Below the pieces are notes generated by a model. It ran no database searches and was not told the DNA's origin. It saw only the letters and a program-made list of their open reading frames with translations. A stretch of 64,000 nucleotides of DNA from Ensifer sp. BR816 (lineage in GTDB: Bacteria > Pseudomonadota > Alphaproteobacteria > Rhizobiales > Rhizobiaceae), in NCBI RefSeq assembly GCF_000378985.1, contig NZ_KB905370.1, positions 682,001 through 746,000 of the forward strand, given 5' to 3'. Position numbers and translations under genes: made by a program. Shown piece by piece: positions 1 through 8,947 of this stretch (position 1 is the stretch's first letter; every line of letters starts with the position of its first letter).

Positions 1-1
1 G

Positions 2-118
2 CTCGGCGAACCGCTGGCTCTCAATCAGCTGCTCGGCATCGGCTGCGTCCTTGTCTCGGTACTCTGCCTCGGCATTTTCGGACCGACGACTCAGCCTGCC
101 AATACGGCCCGAACCTGA
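2..118 (+). CDS. EamA/DMT-family transporter, C-terminal end only
   Basis: The window opens inside a gene; 38 codons and a TGA stop remain. The peptide contains LGEPL followed by a hydrophobic stretch of about 20 residues rich in L, G and V, then a short polar tail. This fits the last helix of a drug/metabolite transporter: a Gly-Glu-Pro turn before the final helix is common in EamA proteins. Substrate cannot be judged. The next gene starts 18 bases after the stop, so the two may be cotranscribed. Confidence 0.6.
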   Translation, partial: LGEPLALNQLLGIGCVLVSVLCLGIFGPTTQPANTART

Positions 119-136
119 TTGAACAGGAGCAGCCTC

Positions 137-831
137 ATGCATTTCCGTCACTCGACCGATATCTGGACAGAGTTCCCCGAACTTGCGGCGGGCGTCCTCC
201 ATGTCGAGGGCATCCATCGCGACATGTCCGTCGCAGCCCATGGCGATGAGTTCGAGGCCGTCGCGAAAGCCCGACTTGCAGAAGCTGCAGAGGGTGATCT
301 TCCCGAAATACAGGCCTGGCGCGCCGCGCCTTTTCGCGCATGGGGATGAAGCCGACGCAATATCGCTCAGCCTCGGAGGCGCTGCTCAGGCGGTTCAGGA
401 AGGAGGGAACGCTACCCAAAATCCATCCGCTGATCGATCTTTGCAATGCGGCTTCGCTCGCCTTTGCGGTTCCGATCGCAGTCTTCGATCTCGACAAGGT
501 GGCGGCCCATCTCGAAGTGCGCCGAGCTGCCGGCAGCGAGATCTACACGACCTTTGCCGGTGAAACCGAACATCCCGAGCCGCAGGAAGTCATCTTCGCT
601 GATGCGGAAGGGCGGGCGCATGCGCGGCGCTGGACCAATCGCCAGAGCGGTTATTCGGCCGTGCGCGACGAGACAAAGCGCGTGCTGATCGTCGCCGAGG
701 CGCTGCATGCCGGCGCGTCGTCTGATGTGAAACGGCTCACCGACGAACTTGGCGCCGCCATCCGTGCCGTCTGGTCCGTCGAGCCTCGGCGCGCGATACT
801 GGGCCGGACGGCGCCGCGTCTTGATTGCTGA
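137..831 (+). pseudogene. B3/4 (PheT-like tRNA-binding) domain protein, frameshifted
   Basis: Two overlapping frames together read as one B3/4-domain protein of about 230 aa, a family resembling the B3/B4 editing region of phenylalanyl-tRNA synthetase beta and often found beside EamA exporters. Frame one starts at ATG 137 after AGGAG and runs to a TGA at 347-349. The second half continues in another frame from about 340 (MGMKPTQYR through HPLIDLCN and AVPIAVFDLDK). Removing two bases from the GCGC run near 319-330 restores a continuous AWRRAFSRMGMKPTQ. The lesion is either a real 2-bp insertion (or 1-bp loss) or a sequencing error. The family's exact role is not known to me. Confidence 0.7.
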
Positions 832-924
832 ACGGCCACCATTCGCTTGGTCATCGCCTCACTGCTGCCAAAAAGCTTTGAACGGCTAAGGCGCGTACCA
901 ATCGCGACAGCGAGGATCAAATCC

Positions 925-1296
925 ATGCTTGATCGAGGCGTTCCATCACTTGCTGCACGCGCCAAGCAGGCGCTCTTCGATCGCGGCGGGCTCGAAGAGA
1001 TCTTCCGTCACGCCCGCAACCTGGTCGTCGCGACACTGGTCACGGCGGCGGGAATCCACGCCGTCGAAAACCCCGACCTCATCGAAGCCAAGGGACTGCT
1101 GAATATCTCGGTCGCCGGCTATATCGTCTTTGCGATCGGTATCGCGCTGTTCCTGATGAACTTCGTCGACGGTCTTTACAGGCTATCGAAAGTCCGGCGG
1201 CATGTGGCGCTGCAGCTTCTCGTCGCCGCGGTCTACGTGATCGTCACGATCCGCGTCGCACAGCTGATCCTGGCGCTGCGAATGTCGTTCTCGTAA
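925..1296 (+). CDS. small conserved-type inner-membrane protein
   Basis: A 123-aa protein starting at ATG 925, preceded by GAGG about 11 bases upstream; an in-frame start at 847 is possible but lacks a good ribosome site. The N-terminal 30 residues are basic and soluble (LDRGVPSLAARAKQALFDRGG). Two to three hydrophobic segments follow: about 35-55, 58-80 and 93-115. The family is not recognised and no catalytic motif is visible. Its 3' end faces the 3' end of prfC with 7 bases between them, so the two converge. Confidence 0.6.
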   Translation: MLDRGVPSLAARAKQALFDRGGLEEIFRHARNLVVATLVTAAGIHAVENPDLIEAKGLLNISVAGYIVFAIGIALFLMNFVDGLYRLSKVRRHVALQLLVAAVYVIVTIRVAQLILALRMSFS

Positions 1297-1303
1297 GGGT
1301 CGA

Positions 1304-2887
1304 TCACGCCGCCTTGGCGACGTGATACTCCTTGATCGCCACCATCTTGATCGCCGGGTAGCGTTCCGACTCGTAGCGCAGCGAGAAGCCGTCCTGGGCC
1401 ATGAACACCGGATCGCCGTCGAGGTCGCGGGCGATGTCGCCCCGGCGCGCCGTGATGAACTTGTCGAGTTCGGCCGGATTGTCGGCGGAGATCCAGCGGC
1501 AGACGGAGAAGCGTGACATTTCAAAGGAAACGGGCAGGCCGTATTCCGCCTGCAGGCGTTCCTTCAGCACGTCGAGCTGCAGCGCACCGACGACGCCGAC
1601 GATGGCAGGCGCGCCGTCGTCCGGGGAAAAGAGCTGCACGACGCCCTCTTCCGCCATCTGCTGCAGCGCTTCCTTCAGCTTCTTCGCCTTCATCGCGTCC
1701 TCGAGCCTCACGCGGCGGAGGATTTCCGGCGCGAAGTTCGGCACGCCCTGGAACACGAGCGGCTCGCCCTCGGTCAGCGTGTCGCCGATCCTGAGCGTGC
1801 CGTGGTTCGGGATCCCGACGACGTCGCCGGCGAAGGCGGTATCGGCAAGCTGGCGCTGCGAGGCAAAGAAGAACTGCGGCGCGGTCAGCCCCATCTGCTT
1901 GCCGGTACGCGACAGCCGTGCCTTCATGCCGCGCTCGAGCTTGCCCGAGCAGACGCGAACGAAGGCGATGCGGTCACGGTGGTTCGGGTCCATGTTCGCC
2001 TGGATCTTGAAGACGAAGGCGGTCATGCGGTCGTCGGTCGCCTCGACGGTGCGGATGTCGGCGACCTGGGCGCGCGGCGGCGGCGCGAAGTCGCTCAACG
2101 CATTGATCAGGTCGCGAACGCCGAAATTGCGCAGCGCCGAGCCGAAGAAGACCGGCGTCAGATGGCCTTCGAGGAAAGCCTTGCGGTCGAAGGGCTTGCA
2201 GGCCTCGATCGCCAGCATCGTCTCCTCGATGAAGGCGTCGCGCTCGTTCTCCGGCAGGCGATGCGAGGCCATTTCCGGATCGTTGACCTTGGTCAGCCGC
2301 TCCTGCGTGTCGGCGCCGCGCACCTCGTTGGTGGCAAGATGATAGGTGCCGCAGAATGTCTTCGAACGGCCGATCGGCCAGGTGACCGGCGCGCAGTCGA
2401 GCGCCAGCTTGTGCTCGACCTCGTCGAGGATCTCGAAGGGATCGCGGCTCTCGCGGTCCATCTTGTTGACGAAGGTGATGATCGGGATGTCGCGCAGGCG
2501 GCAGACCTCGAAGAGCTTCAGCGTGCGCGGCTCGATGCCCTTGGCGGCGTCGATCACCATGACGGCCGCGTCGACCGCCGTCAGCGTCCGATAGGTATCG
2601 TCGGCAAAATCCTCGTGGCCGGGCGTGTCGAGAAGGTTGTAGACGGTGTCGTCGTATTCGAAGGTCATCACCGAGGTGACGACCGAGATGCCGCGCTCGC
2701 GCTCGATCTTCATCCAGTCGGAACGGGTCTGGATACGATCCTTCTTGGCCTTCACTTCGCCGGCGAGCTGGATCGCACCGCCGAAGAGCAGCAGCTTTTC
2801 GGTGAGCGTCGTCTTACCGGCGTCCGGGTGCGAAATGATCGCAAATGTGCGGCGGCGGGAGACCGCCTCGGCAATGCTTTCGGCCAT
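1304..2887 (-). CDS. prfC: peptide chain release factor 3 (RF3)
   Basis: RF3 is a cytosolic GTPase that removes RF1/RF2 from the ribosome after termination. The 527-aa product has the family's usual length. GTPase motifs are intact: SHPDAGKT (G1, residues 19-26), DTPGH (G3, 87-91) and NKMD (G4, 141-144), followed by EF-Tu-like domain 2 and the C-terminal domain. The start at 2887 is chosen because AGGA lies upstream and family members begin close to the G1 loop; an upstream in-frame start at 2944 would add 19 unconserved residues. It is divergent from dut, with about 98 bases between the starts. Confidence 0.97.
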   Translation of the reverse strand: MAESIAEAVSRRRTFAIISHPDAGKTTLTEKLLLFGGAIQLAGEVKAKKDRIQTRSDWMKIERERGISVVTSVMTFEYDDTVYNLLDTPGHEDFADDTYRTLTAVDAAVMVIDAAKGIEPRTLKLFEVCRLRDIPIITFVNKMDRESRDPFEILDEVEHKLALDCAPVTWPIGRSKTFCGTYHLATNEVRGADTQERLTKVNDPEMASHRLPENERDAFIEETMLAIEACKPFDRKAFLEGHLTPVFFGSALRNFGVRDLINALSDFAPPPRAQVADIRTVEATDDRMTAFVFKIQANMDPNHRDRIAFVRVCSGKLERGMKARLSRTGKQMGLTAPQFFFASQRQLADTAFAGDVVGIPNHGTLRIGDTLTEGEPLVFQGVPNFAPEILRRVRLEDAMKAKKLKEALQQMAEEGVVQLFSPDDGAPAIVGVVGALQLDVLKERLQAEYGLPVSFEMSRFSVCRWISADNPAELDKFITARRGDIARDLDGDPVFMAQDGFSLRYESERYPAIKMVAIKEYHVAKAA

Positions 2888-2985
2888 GATCTGAGTATCC
2901 TGTGAGTTGCGGCGTCCTTTACAGGCTTGGGCGGCAATATGCAATTGACTGCCGGGACCCCGACCCTGCTTATGGTGGAATGACC

Positions 2986-3456
2986 ATGAGCGCTCCCGAA
3001 AAACACCACGCCCTTACCCTCGTCCGCCTGCCGCATGCCGAGGGCCTCGACCTGCCGGCCTACGAGACGGCGGGTGCCGCGGGCATGGATCTGCGTGCCG
3101 CCGTTTCCGCCGATCAGCCGCTGACGATTGCCCCGGGCGAGCGGGCGCTGGTGCCGACTGGGTTCATCTTCGAAATCCCCGCCGGCCATGAAGGCCAGGT
3201 GCGGCCGCGCTCCGGCCTCGCCTTCAAGCACGGGATCACCTGCCTCAACACGCCGGGCACCGTCGACAGCGATTATCGCGGCGAGGTGAAGGTGCTCATC
3301 GTCAATCTCGGCGAGGCGGATTTCATCATCGAGCGCGGCATGCGCATCGCCCAGATGGTGATCGCGCCGGTGATCCAGGTCTCAATCCGCGAGGCGGACG
3401 GCGCGACGGCGACCGCCCGTGGGGCCGGCGGCTTCGGCTCGACTGGAGCTAACTGA
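2986..3456 (+). CDS. dut: deoxyuridine 5'-triphosphate nucleotidohydrolase (dUTPase)
   Basis: Hydrolyses dUTP to dUMP and pyrophosphate, keeping uracil out of DNA and supplying dTMP synthesis; a trimeric cytosolic enzyme. All five trimeric-dUTPase motifs read clearly: [39 protein letters not shown] and the glycine-rich [10 protein letters not shown] at the C terminus. There are two close ATGs at 2980 and 2986; 2986 is preferred because GGTGGA sits six bases upstream of it and directly abuts the other. Product 156 aa. The stop codon overlaps a palindromic repeat shared with the convergent Lrp gene. Confidence 0.96.
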   Translation: MSAPEKHHALTLVRLPHAEGLDLPAYETAGAAGMDLRAAVSADQPLTIAPGERALVPTGFIFEIPAGHEGQVRPRSGLAFKHGITCLNTPGTVDSDYRGEVKVLIVNLGEADFIIERGMRIAQMVIAPVIQVSIREADGATATARGAGGFGSTGAN

Positions 3457-3503
3457 TGCATGTCGCCCGAAAGCGTGCAGCGGTTTTGGGAAACGACATG
3501 CAT
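3456..3503. repeat. palindromic intergenic repeat at the dut 3' end
   Basis: ATGCATGTCG at 3456-3465 is the exact reverse complement of CGACATGCAT at 3494-3503, giving a 10-bp stem around a 28-base loop. It starts on the last base of the dut stop and lies between two convergent genes, so it may stop transcription from either side, although no long T-run follows. A degenerate relative with the same GCATGT, GTGCAGCG and AACG order occurs near 39412-39470. Confidence 0.6.
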
Positions 3504-3514
3504 AAACAAGAAAT

Positions 3515-3949
3515 CTAAAGCGGCGGCAGGCGCCGCTTGACCGGCGTCGACTTGACGATCGACGTGTTGGTCTGCGCCTTCTCGGCGATGCGGTCGAGGA
3601 TCGTGTCCAGCTCGCCCATGTCGCGGACGAGGAGCTTGGCGACGAAGCAATCGTCACCGGTGATCTTGTCGCACTCGACGATCTCCGGCGTCTCCTGGAT
3701 GAGCTTTTCGACGATATGCAACATGCCCGGCATCGGCCTGACGCGGACGACCGCCTGCAGCGGATAGCCGAGCCGCGCCGGATTGACGGAGACGGTGAAG
3801 CCGTTGATCACGCCGCGCTCCTCGAGCTTGCGCAGCCTCTCGGCGGCGCTCGGCGAGGAGAGCCCCGCTTCCAGCGCGAGCTCCTTCAACGACACGCGGG
3901 CATTTGCCGCGAGAATTTCCAGAATACGACGGTCAAGCTCGTCGAGCAT
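3515..3949 (-). CDS. Lrp/AsnC-family transcriptional regulator
   Basis: The 144-aa product has an N-terminal helix-turn-helix (LDRRILEILAANARVSLKEL, then GLSSPSAAERLRKLEERGVI, about residues 4-52). A C-terminal RAM ligand-binding domain follows, with TPEIVECDKITGDDCFVAKL. The ATG at 3949 has GGAG five bases upstream; a start at 3976 is possible but less supported. It is divergent from an EamA exporter with an A/T-rich dyad between them, so it probably controls that exporter in response to an amino acid. The ligand is unknown. Confidence 0.88.
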   Translation of the reverse strand: MLDELDRRILEILAANARVSLKELALEAGLSSPSAAERLRKLEERGVINGFTVSVNPARLGYPLQAVVRVRPMPGMLHIVEKLIQETPEIVECDKITGDDCFVAKLLVRDMGELDTILDRIAEKAQTNTSIVKSTPVKRRLPPL

Positions 3950-3978
3950 TGGCAGCTCCATAAGATAGTTCGGCAATT

Positions 3979-3997
3979 TGCCATTGATAATTAGGCA
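3979..3997. promoter_or_regulatory. candidate Lrp operator between divergent genes
   Basis: TGCCATTGATAATTAGGCA is an imperfect 19-bp dyad (TGCC/GGCA arms around an A/T core) in the A/T-rich gap between the Lrp-type regulator and the EamA exporter. Lrp-family proteins typically bind A/T-centred dyads of about this size and regulate themselves and the divergent gene. This is inferred from position and symmetry only. Confidence 0.35.
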
Positions 3998-4084
3998 TTA
4001 TTTCACATTATCCTTTGTTTATCCATATATTCCCACAAACAGACTCATTACTCTGGCAGTCAAATCAGCAATGGAGCGAGAGCG

Positions 4085-4999
4085 ATGAACAGCGATTTGC
4101 GGCGCGGAAGCGCGGAGATGACGGCAGCAATGCTGATTTCAGGGACGATCGGCTGGTTCGTGCTGATGTCGGGCCAGCCGGTGGCCGGCGTCGTCTTCTG
4201 GCGCTGCGTCTTCGGGGCCGTGACGCTGGCGATCCTTGCCGTATTGCTTGGCCTGATCGACCTCAGGCACTTCCGGCCGAGAATCGTGGCTCTCTCCGTG
4301 CTCGGCGGTGTGGCGATCGTCGTCAACTGGCTGCTGCTCTTCGAGGCCTATTCGCACGCCTCGATCTCGATTGCGACGATGGTCTACAACACGCAGCCCT
4401 TCATGCTGCTGGGGCTCGGGGCGCTTTTCCTGGGCGAGAAGATCACCCCAACCAAGCTCTTCTGGCTCTCGGTATCCTTTGTCGGCATGCTGGCGATCGT
4501 CTCCGCCAAGCCGGCGGGCGGTACCGCAACCGGCGACTATCTAGCCGGCATCGCGCTTTCGCTCGGCGCGGCCTTCTTCTACGCGATCGCGGCGATCGTC
4601 ACCAAGCTTCTCAAGGGCACGCCGCCGCAACTCATCGCGCTGATCCAGGTCGTCACCGGCGCGGCGATGCTCGCGCCCTTCGCAATGACCGCGCCCCTGC
4701 CGCAGACTGCGTTTCAATGGACCTTGCTGATCGCCGTCGGCGTCGTTCACACCGGCATCATGTATATCCTGCTCTATGGTGCGATCCAGAGGCTGCCGAC
4801 CCATGTGACGGGCGCGCTTTCCTTCATCTATCCGATCGCCGCGATCCTCGTCGACCGGGTCGCCTTCGGGCACGAATTACAGCCGGTACAGATCGCCGGA
4901 TCGGCTGCGATCCTTGTTGCGGCAGCCGGCACCAATCTCGGCTGGACGCTGCGTTCGCTTCCCCTCATCAACCGGCAAACCGAGCGGAGCGCCTCATGA
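4085..4999 (+). CDS. EamA/DMT-family transporter
   Basis: A 304-aa inner-membrane protein with about ten hydrophobic segments in two EamA repeats. Each repeat shows the usual signatures: FWRCVFGAVTLAI early on, NTQPFMLLGLGALFLGEKI at the end of repeat one, and a GALSFIYPIAAILVDRVAFG stretch in repeat two. DMT proteins of this type export metabolites or amino acids. Divergence from an Lrp-type regulator suggests an amino-acid-related substrate, by inference. The stop overlaps the start of the next gene (ATGA). Confidence 0.88.
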   Translation: MNSDLRRGSAEMTAAMLISGTIGWFVLMSGQPVAGVVFWRCVFGAVTLAILAVLLGLIDLRHFRPRIVALSVLGGVAIVVNWLLLFEAYSHASISIATMVYNTQPFMLLGLGALFLGEKITPTKLFWLSVSFVGMLAIVSAKPAGGTATGDYLAGIALSLGAAFFYAIAAIVTKLLKGTPPQLIALIQVVTGAAMLAPFAMTAPLPQTAFQWTLLIAVGVVHTGIMYILLYGAIQRLPTHVTGALSFIYPIAAILVDRVAFGHELQPVQIAGSAAILVAAAGTNLGWTLRSLPLINRQTERSAS

Positions 5000-5301
5000 T
5001 CACCTGCTACCTGAAATACGTCGTCGACCCCTACAAGCTCAAGGAATTCGAGCATTACGCCAAGCTCTGGATTCCGCTGGTGAACCGGCTCGGCGGCACG
5101 CATCACGGCTACTTCATGCCGCATGAGGGCGCCAACAACATCGCGCTCGCGCTCTTCAGCTTTCCCTCGCTCGCAATTTACGAGACCTATCGCGAGCAGA
5201 TGGCCGCCGATCCGCAATGCCAAGCGGCCTTCGCCTATGCCGAGGAGACGCGCTGCATCGTCAGCTACGAGCGCAGCTTCATGCGTCCAGTGTTCGAATG
5301 A
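4996..5301 (+). CDS. NIPSNAP-family protein
   Basis: A 101-aa protein with the ferredoxin-like dimeric alpha/beta-barrel pattern of NIPSNAP proteins: an ITCYLKYVVDPYKLKEFEHYAK start, a GGTHHGYFMPHEGANN loop, then FSFPSLAIYETYREQM and a SYERSFMRP strand. The ATG overlaps the exporter stop by four bases (ATGA), so translation is probably coupled and regulated with the exporter. The biochemical role of the family is unsettled. The last 37 bases overlap the convergent ChaC-type gene. Confidence 0.85.
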   Translation: MITCYLKYVVDPYKLKEFEHYAKLWIPLVNRLGGTHHGYFMPHEGANNIALALFSFPSLAIYETYREQMAADPQCQAAFAYAEETRCIVSYERSFMRPVFE

Positions 5302-6014
5302 GGACCGCCTGAGGGCGCAGCATTGCGCTCGATGCACTCCGCTACGAGCGCCTGCAGGCGCCACAAGTTGCGGTCGCGAATGCCCCTGGCCTCGAGATGC
5401 GTCACCGTGTTGAGGAGATACTCCGCGCCCGAGCCGACATGGCCGCAGGCGCGCGCCAGGACTTCGGCGACGACCTCGAGGGGAAGGCTTCCGGCATAGA
5501 ACGACGAAGTGCGGTTCATGACGAACCCCAGGGCAGGAACGGATCCCCGTGCCGTCTCGACCTTGATCCAGCGGGGCATGCTGTTGGGCGGCTTATAGGT
5601 GAACTCTCGCCGGAACAGCCTTCCGAGCTGGCCTTCGAGGTCGCCGTTCGGCAGTTCGTAGAGAACGCCGCGGCACTGCCCGCCGCGGTCGAGGGCCATC
5701 ATGAGGCCCGGCTCTTCGGGTGTTCCCCGAAAGCGGAGCATCCGCAAGCAGAACGATCGATGCCAGCCCCGGGCGATGCCGATTTCTTCCCTGACATGCT
5801 CGATCTCCGGCCTCCAGATCAGCGATCCATAGGCGAAGAGCAGGGTTGGCGAGCCCGGCGCCGGATGGCTCTTCGTCATCCGCGCCACCCAGTCGTCATA
5901 GTCCGCATCTGTGTGCAGTATCGTCCCGGCTCCCGGACCGCCGTCCGCAACCGCTCTGTGGACCTGCGCGACATGGGCCGCGGTCAAGCTGAAGGATGCT
6001 GATCTGCCGGACAT
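5265..6014 (-). CDS. ChaC-type gamma-glutamylcyclotransferase
   Basis: ChaC proteins cleave glutathione to 5-oxoproline and Cys-Gly in the cytosol. The 249-aa product carries the hallmark FAYGSLIWRPE near residue 60, the RGWHRSFCLRM strand and the GVLYEL segment before the conserved glutamate region (RREFTYK). The start at 6014 (MSGRSASF) gives a normal-length N terminus; longer in-frame starts exist. The 3' end overlaps the convergent NIPSNAP-like gene. The unusually long C-terminal tail (SGGPHSNTGRMKLRS) is what creates that overlap. Confidence 0.85.
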   Translation of the reverse strand: MSGRSASFSLTAAHVAQVHRAVADGGPGAGTILHTDADYDDWVARMTKSHPAPGSPTLLFAYGSLIWRPEIEHVREEIGIARGWHRSFCLRMLRFRGTPEEPGLMMALDRGGQCRGVLYELPNGDLEGQLGRLFRREFTYKPPNSMPRWIKVETARGSVPALGFVMNRTSSFYAGSLPLEVVAEVLARACGHVGSGAEYLLNTVTHLEARGIRDRNLWRLQALVAECIERNAAPSGGPHSNTGRMKLRS

Positions 6015-6093
6015 GGTCAAAATCTCCGCCACGCCGAGGAGGATCGCGCAACCGTCCCCCGGGTGCAAGCTGGCCTTTCGGGGCGACCTCGCT

Positions 6094-6726
6094 TTACCGG
6101 CGCGCCTCGGCAGCCATGCTGACGGCGAGGCTGGCCAGCACGGTGCTCATTATCCAGCGCTGCACCAGCATGAAGAGGGGCCGGCCTGCGAGGAAGGCGG
6201 CGATCAACCCGGCGGTCACCGCGATCAGCGCATTGACGCTGACGCTGATTGCCATCTGCAGGCTGCCGAAAACGAGCGACTGCAGGAGCACGCTTCCGGA
6301 TTCCGGTCGGATGAACTGCGGCAGCAGCGAAAGGTAGAGCGCCGCCACCTTCGGATTGAGCAGGCTGGTGACGAGGCCCATGACGAAGAGCTTGCGCGGT
6401 CCGTCCTGCGGCAGGTCGCGGACCTGGAACGGCGAGCGACCGCCGGGCTTCACGGCCTGCCAGGCGAGAAAGAGGAGATAGAGTGCGCCGGCGAAGCACA
6501 GCCCGTTGTGGGCGAAGGGAACCGCGAGCAACAGGGCGGTGATGCCGAGCGCCGCGAAGACCATGTAGAAGACGAAGCCGAGTGCCACGCCGCCGAGCGA
6601 GATGAGGCCGGCGCCCGGACCCTGGCAGATCGAACGGGAGATCAGGTAGATCATGTTTGGCCCCGGCGTCAGCACCATGCCGAGCGCTATCAGGGCGAAG
6701 ACCACGAGGTTCTGAATTTCCGGCAC
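6094..6726 (-). CDS. LysE/RhtB-family amino-acid exporter
   Basis: A 210-aa membrane protein with about six hydrophobic helices. The family signature is near the N terminus: FALIALGMVLTPGPNMIYLI, then GLISLGGVALGF. LysE-family members export lysine, homoserine, threonine and similar compounds; the substrate cannot be assigned. The GTG at 6726 is chosen because GGGGGA precedes it by six bases; an upstream GTG (6744) would add six residues. About 250 bases separate it from the divergent cysK. Confidence 0.85.
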   Translation of the reverse strand: MPEIQNLVVFALIALGMVLTPGPNMIYLISRSICQGPGAGLISLGGVALGFVFYMVFAALGITALLLAVPFAHNGLCFAGALYLLFLAWQAVKPGGRSPFQVRDLPQDGPRKLFVMGLVTSLLNPKVAALYLSLLPQFIRPESGSVLLQSLVFGSLQMAISVSVNALIAVTAGLIAAFLAGRPLFMLVQRWIMSTVLASLAVSMAAEARR

Positions 6727-6974
6727 GATGCGTCCCCCATCCACGGTTTCCGGAACGTGTCGGTTCGCCCGGCGCCCGACAATGCCGTTCTTGTCACCCG
6801 ATCAATTTTTCCCGCAAAACCCGCCCCGCCAGGCGCTGAAAAAATGATCTGCCAACCAGGGGTTTTGCGGCCGCTTTTTCTCTCGGCCGCCGCAGGCGCG
6901 ACGATGCTGCTCTGGCACAGGCCGATCAATGCCCCTATTGTCGCCACAGTATTTCAGAACGAAGGGAGATACCC

Positions 6975-7943
<969 letters not shown>

Positions 7944-8007
7944 GGCGCCAATTCTCTCCACGTATCGCGGTCGGCAGGCGGATTGCGTGTAACCTGACTC
8001 ACCATCG

Positions 8008-8903
8008 CTACGCCGCCACCGGCAGGCGCTCGCCGGCGACCCGATAGGAGATCGCTTCGGCAAGATGGATGCGGCCGACGGTCTGCGTGCCGTCGAGATC
8101 CGCGAGCGTTCGTGCAACCTTCAGCACACGGTGATAGCCGCGCGCGGAGAACTTCATCTTTTCCGCAGCATCCCTCAAGAGCTGGAGGCCGGCGGCGTCC
8201 GGCTCGGCGATCTTCTCGATCATCGCCGTCGAACAGCGGGCATTGCTCGTGAGTTCCGGATGGCCGTGGGCGGCGAAGCGATCCCGCTGCAGTTCACGGG
8301 CACGCGCAACGCGGCTTGCGACGGCGGCGCTCGCCTCGGCGGTGCCGGGGCGGATGAGGTCGGCGGCGCTGACGGCGGGCACGTCGATACGGATGTCGAT
8401 GCGGTCCATCAGCGGGCCGGAGATCCGCGCCTGGTAATCGGCCATGCAGCGCGGTCCGCGGGCGCAACTGCGTCCCGGCTCGCCGGCCATGCCGCAGCGA
8501 CAGGGGTTCATTGCCGCGACGAGCTGGATCGCCGCCGGGTAGCTGACGCGGTGGTTGGCGCGGGCGATGACGCATTCCGCGGTTTCGAGAGGCTGACGCA
8601 GCGCGTCGAGCACCTGCGGCGGAAATTCCGGAAACTCGTCGAGAAACAGGACGCCATGATGGGCGAGCGACGCCTCACCGGGTTTTGCCCGCAAGCCGCC
8701 GCCGATCAACGCCGCCATGGTGGCGGAATGGTGCGGCGCGCGGAACGGCCGGCGGTCGGAGAGCTTGCCGCCCGGCAATTGCCCGGCGATCGAATGGATC
8801 ATCGACACTTCGAGCAACTCGGACGGCGACAGCGGCGGCAGGATCGACGGCAGCCGTGCGGCGAGCATCGACTTGCCGGAACCGGGCGGCCCGACCATCA
8901 GCA
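8008..8903 (-). pseudogene. comM: comM (yifB) 3' fragment: ATPase half of a Mg-chelatase-like protein
   Basis: ComM/YifB is a hexameric AAA+ helicase that promotes branch migration in transformation. This half starts exactly at LMVGPPGSGKS (Walker A) and runs through the Walker B LFLDEFPEF, the CNPC-like NPCRCGMAG region and the conserved C-terminal domain to a stop at 8008. The N-terminal half lies 10 kb away at 18861-19505 on the same strand. Joining the halves through the shared CATCAGCA gives one uninterrupted 511-codon frame, so an insertion, not decay, split it. Upstream frame continues into island DNA to about 8988, so an ATPase-only protein could be made from an island start codon. 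Confidence 0.93.
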
Positions 8904-8920
8904 TGGTAGATACAAGAGAC
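8880..8920. repeat. attL junction
   Basis: Left boundary: comM sequence (GGCCCGACC) runs into the shared CATCAGCA (8896-8903), then into island sequence TGGTAGATACAAGAGAC. The island side (ATGGTAGATACAA, 8903-8915) is the right arm of the reconstructed attP inverted repeat. The recombinase gene begins about 45 bases further in. Confidence 0.8.
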
Positions 8921-8947
8921 CCATACATTTTCGAAAGCTTCTGTGAT

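Noticed and set aside
1802..2905. Long open frame (367 codons) antisense to prfC
   Set aside because: It is the mirror of a strongly conserved RF3 gene, has no motif, and is caused by GC-rich codon usage.
8896..8903. tRNA-gene attachment site for the island
   Set aside because: No tRNA-like sequence at either junction; the target is clearly protein-coding comM.
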